The translations under genes were made by a program, and so were the position numbers. A stretch of DNA of 64,000 nucleotides from assembly GCF_020025155.1 (NCBI RefSeq), contig NZ_CP073751.1:1984001-2048000 (forward strand). The letters are read 5' to 3'. Shown in pieces: positions 18,378 to 28,596 of the stretch. Source of the DNA: Halopseudomonas nanhaiensis (lineage in GTDB: Bacteria > Pseudomonadota > Gammaproteobacteria > Pseudomonadales > Pseudomonadaceae). The notes under the pieces were generated by a model. That model worked only from the letters and a program-made list of their open reading frames with translations. It did no database searches and was not told the origin of the DNA. The stretch's first letter is position 1. The number at the start of each line of letters is the position of its first letter.

Positions 18378-18902
18378 ATGCCGCGCCGCCTACTCAAACG
18401 TTACATGCCCAATCCGGAGCGCATCAAAGCCAACAAGTCACTGCGCTTTCTCGGCACCATGCTGCATGATCCCAACCTGTGGCATCTGAACCGCCACAGC
18501 GTGGCCCGGGCGGTGGCTATTGGACTTTTCGTGGCGCTGTTGCCGATTCCCATGCAGATGCTGGTCTCGGCGTCCATCGCGGTGCCGTCGCGGGCGAATC
18601 TCCCCATATCGGTCGGGTTGGTATGGCTGACCAACCCCGTGACCATGCCTCCAATCTTCTTTATCGAATACAAGATCGGAACACTTCTTCTTGGCGCGCC
18701 TGAGCGCACCATGCCGATGGAACTGTCGCTTTCCTGGCTGAGCGCTGAAATTCAGCACCTTTGGCAACCGCTACTGGTGGGTTCACTGCTCATCGGGGTT
18801 ATCGCGGCACTTATCGGCTACAGCGCGACGATGTTGTATTGGCGTTTGTGGGTCTACCGCAACTGGCAACGGCGCAAAATGCGACGCCGTCACCAGAGCT
18901 GA
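18378..18902 (+). CDS. DUF2062 family inner-membrane protein
   Basis: A 174-residue protein of unknown function. Features are a basic N-terminus (MPRRLLKRYMPNPERI), the DUF2062 signature around LWHLNRHSVARAVAIGLFVALLPIPMQML, at least two hydrophobic membrane stretches (about 48-66 and 130-155), and a strongly basic tail (WQRRKMRRRHQS). The conserved GLFxxxxPxPxQ and LTNPVTMPPxF motifs are present. It is transcribed alone on the plus strand, divergent from comEC and convergent with lolD, whose stop is 8 nt away. Confidence 0.87.
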   Translation: MPRRLLKRYMPNPERIKANKSLRFLGTMLHDPNLWHLNRHSVARAVAIGLFVALLPIPMQMLVSASIAVPSRANLPISVGLVWLTNPVTMPPIFFIEYKIGTLLLGAPERTMPMELSLSWLSAEIQHLWQPLLVGSLLIGVIAALIGYSATMLYWRLWVYRNWQRRKMRRRHQS

Positions 18903-18910
18903 CAAAAAGA

Positions 18911-19600
18911 TCAGCCGATCTGCTTCTCCTGCAACCGGCCTTCATTGAGTGTCAACGCGCGGTCCATTTGTCCGGCCAGGGCAAGATCGTGGGTAACCAC
19001 CAGGAACGCCGTCTTCAGACTCTGGCTCAGCTCCAGCATCAAGTGCTGAATACTGCGCGCGGTGTGCTGATCAAGGTTCCCGGTAGGCTCGTCAAGCAGC
19101 ACGCAGGCGGGCTGGTTGATCAGCGCACGAGCAATGGCCACGCGCTGGCGTTCGCCGCCAGACAGCTCGGCCGGCTTGTGCCCCGTTCGTGCTGCCAGCC
19201 CTACCCGATCAAGCATCTCCTCGGCACGTGCGCGTACATCACTGATCGGACGCTCGCCTATCAACAGCGGCATCGATACATTTTCCAGCGCACTGAATTC
19301 TGCCAGCAGGTGATGGAACTGATACACGAACCCAAGCCCGGTATTGCGTAGCTTGCCCCGCTCGGATTCCTTGAGCGCGGACATCTGCTGCCCTGCCAGC
19401 CAGACTTCCCCCTCGCTGGGAGTATCAAGCCCTCCAAGCATGTTCAGAAGCGTTGTCTTGCCTGAACCGGAACTGCCCACGATCGCTACCCGCTCGCCAC
19501 GATGCAGGGTCAGATTCACTCCGTCCAGAACCTTCAGGCGCTGCGGACCAATGGCGTATTCCTTGCTCAGCTGGCGACATTCCAACACCACATCAGTCAT
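18911..19600 (-). CDS. lolD: Lipoprotein-releasing system ATP-binding protein
   Basis: ATPase of the LolCDE-type ABC transporter, which extracts outer-membrane lipoproteins from the inner membrane and passes them to LolA. The 229-residue protein has Walker [10 protein letters not shown] (residues 42-50), Q-loop YQFHHLL, signature [15 protein letters not shown], Walker [12 protein letters not shown] and H-switch VTHD. The segment [18 protein letters not shown] is characteristic of LolD. It overlaps the upstream permease gene by 8 nt. Confidence 0.95.
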   Translation of the reverse strand: MTDVVLECRQLSKEYAIGPQRLKVLDGVNLTLHRGERVAIVGSSGSGKTTLLNMLGGLDTPSEGEVWLAGQQMSALKESERGKLRNTGLGFVYQFHHLLAEFSALENVSMPLLIGERPISDVRARAEEMLDRVGLAARTGHKPAELSGGERQRVAIARALINQPACVLLDEPTGNLDQHTARSIQHLMLELSQSLKTAFLVVTHDLALAGQMDRALTLNEGRLQEKQIG

Positions 19601-20837
19601 AACGCAGGGCCTCCGCAGGCTCGGTACGTGACGCTCGCCACGCCGGATACAGCGTCGCCAGAAAACTCATGCCCAGTCCTGCCGCGCAGATCAGCACCAC
19701 ATCGCTCCAGATCAGCTGCGACGGCAGATAGCTTATGAAGTACACATCGGAACTCAGAAATTGCGTGCCAAGCATCTTTTCCAGCCCGGCAACCAACGCC
19801 GACACGTTCAGCGCAGCAAGCACGCCGAGTATGCAACCCGCGACAGTCCCGACCACGCCGATGACCGACCCCTGCACCATGAAGATACCCATGATGGTGC
19901 CCGGCGATGCGCCCAGCGTACGCAGAATCGCAATGTCGGATTTCTTGTCGGTGACCACCATCACCAGTGTGGAAATGATATTGAACGCGGCGACCGCCAC
20001 GATCAGCAGCAAGAGCAGGCCGATCATGGTCTTTTCCATACGGATGGCCGCAAACAGATTGCCATGGCTGCGGGTCCAGTCCTGCGCGTAGTACTCGCCA
20101 GGCAGCTGTGTCACCAGATCCCAGGCGACTCGTGGCGCTTCGAACAGGTCTTCCAGCTTGATGCGTATACCCTGTACCTGGCCCGGCTTCCAGCGCGTCA
20201 GCCTTGCCGCATCCCCTGCATGAATCAGCGCAAGCGAGCCATCGAGCTCGGCACCCACCTTGAATATGCCCGCTACTCTGAAACGTTTCAGCCGCGGAAA
20301 GACACCCGCAGGCGTAACCGACGCCTCCGGCAACACGAATGTCAGCATGTCGCCTTCGGCGACACCGAAACGTCGGGCGATGAGCTCCCCGATGATGATG
20401 CCGAATTCGCCGTCGGCGAGGTTGTCGAGCGAGCCGGATTGCATATGCTCCTCGATGATCGAGACCTCGGCTTCGGCCTGCGGTATCACGCCGTTGACCA
20501 GGACAGGCGCAACGCTGCCATCATGGGTGAGCATGCCCTGCAACTGAACGAACGGCGCAGCCGCCACGACCCGCGGGTCCGCGACAAGCGCATCTGCAAG
20601 GGTCTGCCAGTCATCGATGGGCTGATACCCGTTGATGGTCGCGTGCGGAACCATGCCGAGGATGCGCGTGCGAAGCTCGCGGTCGAAGCCGTTCATGACG
20701 GAGAGCACAAGAATCATCACCAGCACGCCCAGCGTCAGGCCGAGCATGGAAATCAGTGATATAAAAGAAATGAAGTGATTGCGTCGCTTGGCTCGCGTGT
20801 AACGCAAGCCAATGAAGAAAGGCAGCGGTCTGAACAT
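19593..20837 (-). CDS. LolC/LolE-family lipoprotein-releasing permease
   Basis: Inner-membrane permease of the lipoprotein release system. The 414-residue protein begins [33 protein letters not shown], typical of the family. It has one N-terminal membrane helix, a large periplasmic domain and three C-terminal helices (about 268-292, 315-345 and 377-398). The start at 20837 follows family N-termini; the frame extends 13 codons upstream without support. Only one permease gene is next to lolD here, so it may act as a LolF-like homodimer or pair with a LolC/E encoded elsewhere. For that reason I give no C or E symbol. Confidence 0.9.
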   Translation of the reverse strand: MFRPLPFFIGLRYTRAKRRNHFISFISLISMLGLTLGVLVMILVLSVMNGFDRELRTRILGMVPHATINGYQPIDDWQTLADALVADPRVVAAAPFVQLQGMLTHDGSVAPVLVNGVIPQAEAEVSIIEEHMQSGSLDNLADGEFGIIIGELIARRFGVAEGDMLTFVLPEASVTPAGVFPRLKRFRVAGIFKVGAELDGSLALIHAGDAARLTRWKPGQVQGIRIKLEDLFEAPRVAWDLVTQLPGEYYAQDWTRSHGNLFAAIRMEKTMIGLLLLLIVAVAAFNIISTLVMVVTDKKSDIAILRTLGASPGTIMGIFMVQGSVIGVVGTVAGCILGVLAALNVSALVAGLEKMLGTQFLSSDVYFISYLPSQLIWSDVVLICAAGLGMSFLATLYPAWRASRTEPAEALRYD

Positions 20838-20932
20838 GAAATTCCAGTCACCAGAGAAACGGGTGGGCCCGAGCACAGGCCGTTCGGGCTCACATGTTAC
20901 ACTGAATTCGATTCCGGTAAACGGCTCCAGGC

Positions 20933-21523
20933 ATGCAAACAGCAGACGATGTTTCTGACGACAAGCGCGACTTCTTCCGCATTCAGGACACCCTGGTCCT
21001 GGATTATCGTCGGGTCCCAGGGCCCGACGTCGATGCCGAGTTCGCCGAGCATTCCCCTCTCCTTGGACTGCTCAGCGATCTCCACCGGCTCGACTACGAA
21101 TCGCAGCATCTGCTCAGGCAGATCGCCGAACGCGACCGGGCCCTGGCCAATTACCTCAAGGTCATCAACAAGCGGATCGATCTTATCGGCAAGGCAGTCT
21201 CACTCCAACTCGGGGAGGAATCCGGCAACCCCACGAAGGTCACCCTCAGCGAAGGGGGCATGGCCTTCGACAGCAGCGAAGCAATCGAACCCGGCACCTG
21301 GCTAGCGCTGCGCATGGTACTTCAGCCGACGCCGCTAGGTCTGGCCGTCACGGCCTGTGTGATCCGCTGCAAACCACTGAGCGGCAGTGCCGGCTGGAAC
21401 ATCGCGGTGAGCTTCGATGGCCTCGATGACCAGCAACGACAATTGCTAGCCAGGCATATCCTGCAGAAACAGGCACAGGACATCCGTGCCGCCAAACTCG
21501 GTTCGCAAGGGCAAACAGAATGA
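20933..21523 (+). CDS. PilZ-domain protein, possible c-di-GMP receptor
   Basis: A 196-residue cytoplasmic protein. The N-terminus has KRDFFRI, matching the RxxxR half of the c-di-GMP site (Arg12, Arg16). A helical stretch of about 65 residues (HSPLLGLLSDLHRLDYESQ onward) follows, and then the second half of a PilZ barrel with TLSEGGMAF. The usual (D/N)xSxxG motif reads TLSEGG here, so the first position is altered and nucleotide binding is uncertain. It is followed by a small secreted protein gene that overlaps it by 4 nt. Role: possibly a c-di-GMP-linked regulator; the target is unknown. Confidence 0.78.
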   Translation: MQTADDVSDDKRDFFRIQDTLVLDYRRVPGPDVDAEFAEHSPLLGLLSDLHRLDYESQHLLRQIAERDRALANYLKVINKRIDLIGKAVSLQLGEESGNPTKVTLSEGGMAFDSSEAIEPGTWLALRMVLQPTPLGLAVTACVIRCKPLSGSAGWNIAVSFDGLDDQQRQLLARHILQKQAQDIRAAKLGSQGQTE

Positions 21524-21819
21524 GACTTTCCATGTTCGCACTACTGGTCGTCATGTTCCCGTTGAGCGTGGCGCAGGCCGACAGGCTGACCATTCCGCTC
21601 GGCGAGCAGGCCACTTCCCGCGGCGACTCGCTGCCCCAGCGTGGCATGAGCGCGCAACGCGTGATCGAGCGTCACGGCGAACCGTCGCAGCGGCACGAGC
21701 CCGTGGGCGAACCACCAATCCAGCGCTGGGACTATGCCGGATTCAGTGTGTATCTCGAGCACGACCACGTTGTACACAGTGTGCGCCAGCACCAGCGACA
21801 CAGGCCGGAGGCGCCATGA
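21520..21819 (+). CDS. Small secreted protein with BamE/SmpA-like pattern
   Basis: A 99-residue protein with a clear signal peptide (MRLSMFALLVVMFPLSVAQA) and no lipobox cysteine. The mature part contains RGMSAQRVIERHGEPSQRHEPV...WDYAGFSVYLEHDHVVHSV. This follows the (K/R)GMxxxxVxxxxGxP...WxY...VYFExxxV pattern of the BamE/SmpA fold, so it may be a short periplasmic protein of that fold. That is inference from pattern only. It overlaps the PilZ gene by 4 nt and its stop overlaps the GDPD start, so the three genes form one operon. Confidence 0.7.
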   Translation: MRLSMFALLVVMFPLSVAQADRLTIPLGEQATSRGDSLPQRGMSAQRVIERHGEPSQRHEPVGEPPIQRWDYAGFSVYLEHDHVVHSVRQHQRHRPEAP

Positions 21820-22541
21820 CGCTACTTTACGGTCATCGCGGCGCCAGAGGTGAAGCACCAGAGAACACCCTGGCCAGCTTCAGACGCTCCATCGAAGCAG
21901 GTGTAAGACGAGTAGAACTGGATCTGCATTTATCGTCGGACAGGCAATTAATGGTCATTCACGACCCGACGTTGAAGCGCACGACCGGCGTTCGGGGCAA
22001 GGTCAGCCAACACACGGCCGCGCAACTAAGCGAGATCGATGCACGCCATGCGTTGGCTCCGTGGCCCGAGCCCTGCCCGATTCCAACGCTGGAAACACTG
22101 TTCAGGACCTGCCCGGAAATTGAGCATTACCAGTTGGAGGTGAAGAGCGGCTCGGCCGGGCAGTCACGGATAGTACTGCAGGCCATCGGCAAGCTGGTGG
22201 CGCAATTCGGGCTGGAACAACGTGTCGTGATCACCTCCAGCAGCCGCACCCTGTTGCGATACGCGCGCGACGCGGGGCTTAGCCTCCCGACCGGTCTGGT
22301 CGAAGAATACGGCATTCTTGATCCCATCAAGAGCGCCAAGCGATATGGCTGCGACTATCTGATTCTGAACTGGAAGTTGTGCACTGCTCAGCGCGTACAG
22401 CTGGCGCAGCAGGCCGGTTTACATGTATCTGTCTGGACGGTGAACGAGCCGGCACTGATGCGCCGGCTTGCCGACATGGGGGTAGACAGTCTGATCACGG
22501 ACGTTCCGACCCTGGCCATGCGCACGCTGACTTCGGAATGA
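21816..22541 (+). CDS. Glycerophosphodiester phosphodiesterase family protein
   Basis: GDPD enzymes hydrolyse glycerophosphodiesters from phospholipid turnover to glycerol-3-phosphate and an alcohol. The 241-residue protein has the catalytic HRGARGEAPENTLASF near the N-terminus, the metal-binding ELDLHLSSDRQLMVIHD, LEVKSG and the late VWTVNE and DSLITDVP. It lacks a signal peptide, so it is the cytosolic UgpQ-like type. The ATG at 21816 overlaps the preceding stop (ATGA). A longer open frame upstream coincides with the preceding gene in another frame and is not used. Confidence 0.9.
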   Translation: MTLLYGHRGARGEAPENTLASFRRSIEAGVRRVELDLHLSSDRQLMVIHDPTLKRTTGVRGKVSQHTAAQLSEIDARHALAPWPEPCPIPTLETLFRTCPEIEHYQLEVKSGSAGQSRIVLQAIGKLVAQFGLEQRVVITSSSRTLLRYARDAGLSLPTGLVEEYGILDPIKSAKRYGCDYLILNWKLCTAQRVQLAQQAGLHVSVWTVNEPALMRRLADMGVDSLITDVPTLAMRTLTSE

Positions 22542-22548
22542 CAAGCCA

Positions 22549-22573
22549 GGCCCGGCGGCTGAAGCACCGGGCC
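22549..22573. terminator. Weak hairpin between convergent GDPD and sthA genes
   Basis: Inverted repeat GGCCCGG / CCGGGCC with an 11-nt loop, in the 39 nt between two convergent genes. No T run follows on either strand, so termination activity is uncertain. Confidence 0.35.
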
Positions 22574-22580
22574 GACAGCT

Positions 22581-23975
22581 TCAGAACAAGCGGTTCAGTC
22601 CATCCAGGGCGGCGACGCGATAGGCCTCTGCCATGGTCGGGTAATTGAAGGTGGTATTGACGAAGTACTTCATCGTGTTCGCTTCGCCCTTCTGATTCAT
22701 GATTGCCTGCCCGATATGCACAATCTCCGAGGCCTGGTCGCCAAAACAATGGATGCCAAGCACTTCCAGCGTGTCGCGGTGAAACAGTAGCTTCAGCATC
22801 CCGACAGGCTCGTTGCTGATCTGAGCACGCGCCATGTTCTTGAAGAAAGCCTGGCCGACTTCGTAGGGCACCCTCTCTTCTGTCAACTCCCGCTCGTTCT
22901 TGCCCAGGGAGCTGATCTCCGGAATCGTGTAGATCCCCGTTGGCACATCGTCGACGAATCGCCACGCGTCGTTGCTGACGATATTCCCGGCGGCAGACCG
23001 GCCCTGGTCAAACGCAGCGCTGGCCAGACTCGGCCAGCCGATCACATCACCTACGGCGTAGATATTGGGCACCGGGGTCCGGTAGTTTTCGTCGACCGTG
23101 AGCTGCCCGCGCCCGTTGGCCTTGAGCCCCACATTTTCCAGACCCAAACCATCGGTGTTACCGGTACGGCCGTTGCACCAGAGCAGAGCATCAGCCTTGA
23201 CCTTCTTGCCCGACTTCAGGTGTAGCAACACGCTGTTCCCGGAGCCCTCGATTTTTTCATATTCCTCGTTATGGCGAATCAACACCGCGTTATTGCGCAG
23301 GTGATAACTCAGCGCGTCGGAGATTTCGTCGTCGAGGAAGCTGAGCAGGCGATCACGGTTGTTGATCAGATCAACCTTGACCCCAAGACCACAGAATATG
23401 GACGCGTACTCGGAGCCGATCACGCCCGCGCCGTAGATGATCATCGTCCGTGGAGTGTGGTTCAGCCGCAGGATGGTGTCGCTGTCATAGATACGCGGAT
23501 GGTTGAAATCGACGTCTGCCGGGCGATAGGGGCGAGAGCCGGTGGCAATGATGATCTCCTTGCCGATCAGCTTCTCCACCGCTCCGGAATGACTAACCAC
23601 TTCGATGGTGTTTTCGTCGGCAAAACTGCCGCGACCGAAGAACACGTCGACCCGATTCCGAGCGTAATAGCTGGTGCGTGATGCGACCTGCTTGTGTAGA
23701 ACCTTTTCCGCGCTCCTCAGTACTTCCGGAAAGGGAAACCAGCGCGGATCACCGATGGTGCGAAACATCGGATTGGTGTTGTAGTTGATGATCTGCTTGA
23801 CCGCATAACGCAGCGCCTTGGAAGGAATGGTACCCAGATGTGTAGCGTGACCACCCACGGCAGAGCTGGCTTCGACTACAGCCACCTTACGCCCATGCTT
23901 GGCGGCGTTCATCGCAGCCCCTTCCCCTGCCGGGCCAGAGCCCAGCACCACTACGTCGTAATTGTACACGGCCAT
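22581..23975 (-). CDS. sthA: Soluble pyridine nucleotide transhydrogenase
   Basis: SthA is a cytoplasmic flavoprotein that transfers hydride between NADPH and NAD+, usually draining excess NADPH. The 464-residue protein has the FAD motif [13 protein letters not shown] (residues 10-21), the NAD(P) motif [23 protein letters not shown], and the interface segment near the C-terminus. In the place where related disulfide reductases have CxxxxC, this protein reads GHATHLGT, so even the single Cys kept by E. coli SthA is replaced by Ala44. It lies beside the NQR genes, another NADH-handling system. Confidence 0.95.
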   Translation of the reverse strand: MAVYNYDVVVLGSGPAGEGAAMNAAKHGRKVAVVEASSAVGGHATHLGTIPSKALRYAVKQIINYNTNPMFRTIGDPRWFPFPEVLRSAEKVLHKQVASRTSYYARNRVDVFFGRGSFADENTIEVVSHSGAVEKLIGKEIIIATGSRPYRPADVDFNHPRIYDSDTILRLNHTPRTMIIYGAGVIGSEYASIFCGLGVKVDLINNRDRLLSFLDDEISDALSYHLRNNAVLIRHNEEYEKIEGSGNSVLLHLKSGKKVKADALLWCNGRTGNTDGLGLENVGLKANGRGQLTVDENYRTPVPNIYAVGDVIGWPSLASAAFDQGRSAAGNIVSNDAWRFVDDVPTGIYTIPEISSLGKNERELTEERVPYEVGQAFFKNMARAQISNEPVGMLKLLFHRDTLEVLGIHCFGDQASEIVHIGQAIMNQKGEANTMKYFVNTTFNYPTMAEAYRVAALDGLNRLF

Positions 23976-24030
23976 TCAGTCAGTTCCTCGTCTCGCTTGC
24001 AGCGATGCTTTCACATGGGCACTACGCGAG

Positions 24031-24270
24031 CTAGTCGACCTTGGTCGCGTCGTACGCCAGGTCCTTGCGCTTGGCATCACCCTGCGCAGAGTCGTTGTCG
24101 TTCTCTTCGCATTTGTTCGGATTTCCGCCGCAGATCGAACAGCTCTTGTCGAGGCCCAGCATGCCGATACCCCCGCATGACCCGGCAATCGGCTTACGCC
24201 CCATCATCACGCCAACGGCCATGCCGGCGACGACCAGTGCCATCAACAGAAACGCCAGAAGCCATACCAT
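24031..24270 (-). CDS. nqrM: NqrM, Na+-NQR maturation factor
   Basis: NqrM (formerly DUF539/ApbE2-linked) is a small membrane protein needed to assemble the NQR iron site between NqrD and NqrE. The 79-residue protein has one N-terminal membrane segment (residues 3-23) and four conserved cysteines in SCGGIGMLGLDKSCSICGG and NKC. A hydrophilic tail follows. It starts 3 nt after the apbE stop with GGAG upstream of the ATG, and is the last gene of the nqr operon. Confidence 0.92.
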   Translation of the reverse strand: MVWLLAFLLMALVVAGMAVGVMMGRKPIAGSCGGIGMLGLDKSCSICGGNPNKCEENDNDSAQGDAKRKDLAYDATKVD

Positions 24271-24273
24271 AAT

Positions 24274-25296
24274 TTACTCCTCGCCCTTGCGCAGGGCTTC
24301 GAATTTCGGGGTAGCGCGAGAGATGAAGCCGCTCCCCTTGCGAACTACGAACAGCGCAGCAACGTCGTGCGCCAACGCATACGTCCACCCTTCATCCGGC
24401 CCAAGCACGTGAAGGATGGTCGATAGACCATCTGCTTCCATGGCCGAGGGATGCAGAACGGTGACCGCAGCGAGCTCATGCATGATTGGCGTGCCGCTGC
24501 GCGGGTTGAAGGTGTGGGAGTACCGCTTGCCTTCATACTCGAAATAGTTGCGGTAGTCTCCGGAAGTGGAGACGCCGTAACCATCCAGAGGCAGAATGAC
24601 CTGGGCGATGCGATCATCGTCGCGCGGCTCTTCAATCGCGATCCGCCATGGGCTACCGCCTGGCTTGCGCCCCGCTGCCTTGAGCTCACCGGTGATTTCC
24701 ACCATATAACTTGTGATGCCGTAGGATCCGAGGTGTTCCACCACTTCGTCGACCATGTAACCGGCAGCCAACCCGCTGATATCGACGCTCACGTCTGCGC
24801 TTTTGCAGAGCTGCCCGTCTTCGAGCCGAAGATGGCGCTGCCCGACACGCTGTAAGGCTCGCTCCAGCTCATCGCGGGCCGGCAAACCGCCGCTGCCCAT
24901 CGGCCCGTGAAAGCCCCACAGATCAAGCAGCGGGCCAACGGTGATATCGAACGCTCCATCGCTACGCTCGTGCAGGCTGGCCGATGCCTTGACCAGCTCG
25001 ACCAGCGATGCGGGGACCTTCTGACAGGTACCTGACGGGGCTTCGTTGAACCGTGCCAGATCAGAGTCGTCGCGCCAGCCGGAGACCTCTTCGTCGAACT
25101 GACCGAACATGGCTTCGATCGACGTTTGCAGCGCACGGGGTTCAGGCGAGCCATCGACCCCTACCCACTTGATCGAATAGCTGCTGCCCATGGTCGACCC
25201 GGCGATTTCCAGAACAGGCTCGGTAGAATGGAAACAGCCCGTTAGGGCTGCTGCCAGGGCAACAGCGATAACGGGCCGAGTGACGCATCGAAACAT
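24274..25296 (-). CDS. apbE: FAD:protein FMN transferase ApbE (lipoprotein)
   Basis: ApbE attaches FMN covalently to threonines in NqrB and NqrC in the periplasm. The 340-residue protein begins with a lipoprotein signal (VALAAALTGC, lipobox Cys20). Family motifs are GSTMGSSYSI, VSGWRDDSDLARFN, DGAFDITVGPLLDLWGF, the VDISGLAAGYMVD segment, and YSHTFNPRSGTPI with the flavin-site residues. I use the ATG at 25296 because the signal peptide begins there. It follows nqrF by 1 nt, as is usual for nqrABCDEF-apbE-nqrM. Confidence 0.95.
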   Translation of the reverse strand: MFRCVTRPVIAVALAAALTGCFHSTEPVLEIAGSTMGSSYSIKWVGVDGSPEPRALQTSIEAMFGQFDEEVSGWRDDSDLARFNEAPSGTCQKVPASLVELVKASASLHERSDGAFDITVGPLLDLWGFHGPMGSGGLPARDELERALQRVGQRHLRLEDGQLCKSADVSVDISGLAAGYMVDEVVEHLGSYGITSYMVEITGELKAAGRKPGGSPWRIAIEEPRDDDRIAQVILPLDGYGVSTSGDYRNYFEYEGKRYSHTFNPRSGTPIMHELAAVTVLHPSAMEADGLSTILHVLGPDEGWTYALAHDVAALFVVRKGSGFISRATPKFEALRKGEE

Positions 25297-25297
25297 T

Positions 25298-26521
25298 CTA
25301 GCCGCCGAAATCGTCGAGAAGAATGTTCTCCGGTTCCACGCCAAGATCCTGCAGCATCTTGATCACCGAAGCATTCATCATCGGCGGACCGCACATATAG
25401 AACTCACAGTCCTCCGGCGCGGGATGATCCTTCAGATAGTTCTCGAGCAGAACATTGTGGATGAACCCCGTCGGGCCGGTCCAGTTGTCTTCGGGCAACG
25501 GATCGGACAGCGCAAGGTGCCATTCGAAGTTATCGTTGTCGGCCGCAAGCTGGTCGTACTCCTCCACATAAAACGCTTCGCGCAGCGAGCGAGCGCCGTA
25601 CCAGAAGGAGATCTTGCGCTTGGACTGCAGACGCTTGAGCTGGTCGAAGATATGTGAGCGCATGGGCGCCATGCCCGCGCCGCCACCGATGAACACCATC
25701 TCCGCATCGGTGTCCTTGGCGAAGAATTCACCAAAGGGACCGTACACGGTGACCTTGTCGCCAGGCTTCAGACTGAATACCCAGGACGACATCTTTCCGG
25801 GTGGCAGCTCGTCGCGCCCAGGCGGTGGCGAAGCAACACGTATGTTGAATTTCACCAGCCCGCGCTCTTCGGGATAATTGGCCATCGAGTAGGCACGGAT
25901 GACCGTCTCGTCGACCTTCGACACATACTTCCACAGATCGAACTTGTCCCAGTCGCCGCGGAATTCGGGCTGTATGTCGAAATCCTTGTAGTGGACGGTA
26001 TGCGGCGGGCATTCCAGCTGCACGTAACCACCTGCCCGGAAATCGACGCTTTCGCCTTCAGGCAACTTCAGCGTCAGTTCCTTGATGAAGGTCGCCACGT
26101 TCGGATTAGACTCGACAGTACATTCCCACTTCTTGACGCCGAATACCTCTTCCGGCACCTCGATCTGCATGTCCTGTTTGACCGGCGTCTGGCAGGACAG
26201 GCGCCAGCCTTCCTTCGCCTCGCGCTTGGTGAAATGCGACTCTTCCGTTGGCAACAACTCGCCGCCACCACTTTCAACGACACACTTGCACTGCGCACAG
26301 GTTCCGCCGCCGCCACATGCCGACGAGAGAAAGATACCGTTTGCCGCCAGCGTGTTGAGCAGCTTTCCGCCGGCCGGGACGGTAATCGTGCGCTCGTGGT
26401 TGATCTCGATGCTGACATCGCCGCTGCTTACCAGCTTGGCACGCGCCATCAGGATCACCGCAACCAGTGCCAGCACGATGACGGTGAACATCGCCACGCC
26501 AAGATAGATTTCCAGATTCAT
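25298..26521 (-). CDS. nqrF: Na+-translocating NADH:quinone reductase subunit F
   Basis: NqrF is the NADH-oxidising entry subunit of the sodium pump. The 407-residue protein has an N-terminal membrane helix (about 5-27) and a 2Fe-2S ferredoxin domain with Cys69, Cys75, Cys78 and Cys110 ([14 protein letters not shown]...SC). A FAD/NADH reductase domain follows with RAYSMANYP for FAD binding, [12 protein letters not shown] for NADH, and the C-terminal YMCGPPMM and DDFGG. It is fully conserved in length. The gene follows nqrE by 14 nt. Confidence 0.97.
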   Translation of the reverse strand: MNLEIYLGVAMFTVIVLALVAVILMARAKLVSSGDVSIEINHERTITVPAGGKLLNTLAANGIFLSSACGGGGTCAQCKCVVESGGGELLPTEESHFTKREAKEGWRLSCQTPVKQDMQIEVPEEVFGVKKWECTVESNPNVATFIKELTLKLPEGESVDFRAGGYVQLECPPHTVHYKDFDIQPEFRGDWDKFDLWKYVSKVDETVIRAYSMANYPEERGLVKFNIRVASPPPGRDELPPGKMSSWVFSLKPGDKVTVYGPFGEFFAKDTDAEMVFIGGGAGMAPMRSHIFDQLKRLQSKRKISFWYGARSLREAFYVEEYDQLAADNDNFEWHLALSDPLPEDNWTGPTGFIHNVLLENYLKDHPAPEDCEFYMCGPPMMNASVIKMLQDLGVEPENILLDDFGG

Positions 26522-26535
26522 CAGTCAGACTCCCT

Positions 26536-27144
26536 TTACAGTTGCACGCCGGAGAACGACATGAAGCCCAGGGACATGAGTCCCACGGTGATGAAGGTGA
26601 TGCCGAGACCGCGCAGGCCGTCCGGGACATCGCTGTACTTCAGCTTTTCGCGGATGCCCGCCAGTGCAACGATAGCCAGCGCCCAGCCAAGGCCCGCGCC
26701 GAAACCGAACACGGTGCTCTCGCCCAGTGAATAGTCGCGCTCGACCATGAACAGCGATGCACCAAGAATCGCGCAGTTCACCGTGATCAACGGGAGGAAC
26801 ACCCCTAGAGCGGCGTACAGCGCCGGCACATACTTGTCCAGAAGCATCTCGAGAATCTGCACGATGGCAGCGATCACGCCGATGTAGCTCAGCAAGCCGA
26901 GGAAGCTCAGGTCCACCTCCGGCAAGCCGGCCCAGGCCAGCGCTCCATCCTTGAGCAGGTACTGATAGATCAGGTTGTTTGCGGGCGTGGTGATGGTCAG
27001 TACCACGACAACCGCAATACCCAGACCAATGGCAGTCTGCACCTTCTTGGAGATCGCGATGAAGGTACACATCCCGAGGAAGAACGCCAGCGCCATGTTT
27101 TCAACGAAAACGGCCCTGATCAAAAGGCTTATATAGTGTTCCAT
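26536..27144 (-). CDS. nqrE: Na+-translocating NADH:quinone reductase subunit E
   Basis: Integral membrane subunit with six predicted helices that forms, with NqrD, the inverted-repeat membrane pair holding an iron centre. The 202-residue protein starts [34 protein letters not shown], typical of NqrE, with the conserved Cys26 and a second in [14 protein letters not shown]. It is separated from nqrD by 2 nt. Confidence 0.96.
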   Translation of the reverse strand: MEHYISLLIRAVFVENMALAFFLGMCTFIAISKKVQTAIGLGIAVVVVLTITTPANNLIYQYLLKDGALAWAGLPEVDLSFLGLLSYIGVIAAIVQILEMLLDKYVPALYAALGVFLPLITVNCAILGASLFMVERDYSLGESTVFGFGAGLGWALAIVALAGIREKLKYSDVPDGLRGLGITFITVGLMSLGFMSFSGVQL

Positions 27145-27146
27145 GC

Positions 27147-27818
<672 letters not shown>

Positions 27819-27819
27819 G

Positions 27820-28596
27820 TCATGCCTCCCCTGCTTTCAGGTTTTCGAGGAAGGAGCGGAAACCGGTATCACCCATCCAGAAGCGAACCAGATGCTCCAC
27901 GCCGCGGCTGGTCAGCGTAGCGCCAGCCAACCCGTCGACCTTGTACTGACGGCGCGGATCGCTCCCATCCACGCTACCCTTGACGATCTGCACACCGACT
28001 TCGCCGTCATCGGTGTAGACCAGATTGCCTTTCCACAGCTCACGCCACCGCGGATTGTCCACTTCGCCGCCGAGACCGGGCGTCTCGCCATGCTGGTAGA
28101 AACCGAGACCGCGAATGGTGTTCATGTCACCCTCCAGGGCGATGAAGCCGTAGAGCGTGGACCACAGTCCATAACCGTGAATCGGTAGGATGATGGTTTC
28201 GATACCCTCTTCGTTTTCCACCATATAAACAGTCGCGTAGTGCTCTCGACGACGAATGCTGGCGACATCCTCGTGCGCTTCGAGCGCCCGTGACATGTTC
28301 TGATCACGGGCCGCTTCCTGCTGGTCGTAGGTCAGCGGGTCCTGGGCATCACTGAACTCACCGGTGCGAAGGTCGACCAGCCGTGCAGTGATCTGGTCGA
28401 ACTGTTCCTCGACACTGCGACCTTCCTCGAGGAGCCCCGCGATGAGCAGGATATTGCGCTGCTTGTCGAGAAGCTGGTTGGTCACCTGGACCGGCTTCAG
28501 CGACACGGCTGCCACCGATACCACCACGGAGCACACCAGACAGACCAACAGCGCGACGATGATCGTGCGGCCGACGGATTCTCTATTACTGGACAT
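27820..28596 (-). CDS. nqrC: Na+-translocating NADH:quinone reductase subunit C
   Basis: Periplasm-exposed subunit carrying covalent FMN. The 258-residue protein has one N-terminal membrane helix (about 13-33) and a C-terminal FMN-binding domain with [10 protein letters not shown], where Thr227 is the expected flavinylation site for ApbE. I choose the ATG at 28596, preceded by GGAGG at 10 nt; an upstream TTG is too close to that site. The start overlaps the nqrB end by 11 nt. Confidence 0.95.
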   Translation of the reverse strand: MSSNRESVGRTIIVALLVCLVCSVVVSVAAVSLKPVQVTNQLLDKQRNILLIAGLLEEGRSVEEQFDQITARLVDLRTGEFSDAQDPLTYDQQEAARDQNMSRALEAHEDVASIRRREHYATVYMVENEEGIETIILPIHGYGLWSTLYGFIALEGDMNTIRGLGFYQHGETPGLGGEVDNPRWRELWKGNLVYTDDGEVGVQIVKGSVDGSDPRRQYKVDGLAGATLTSRGVEHLVRFWMGDTGFRSFLENLKAGEA

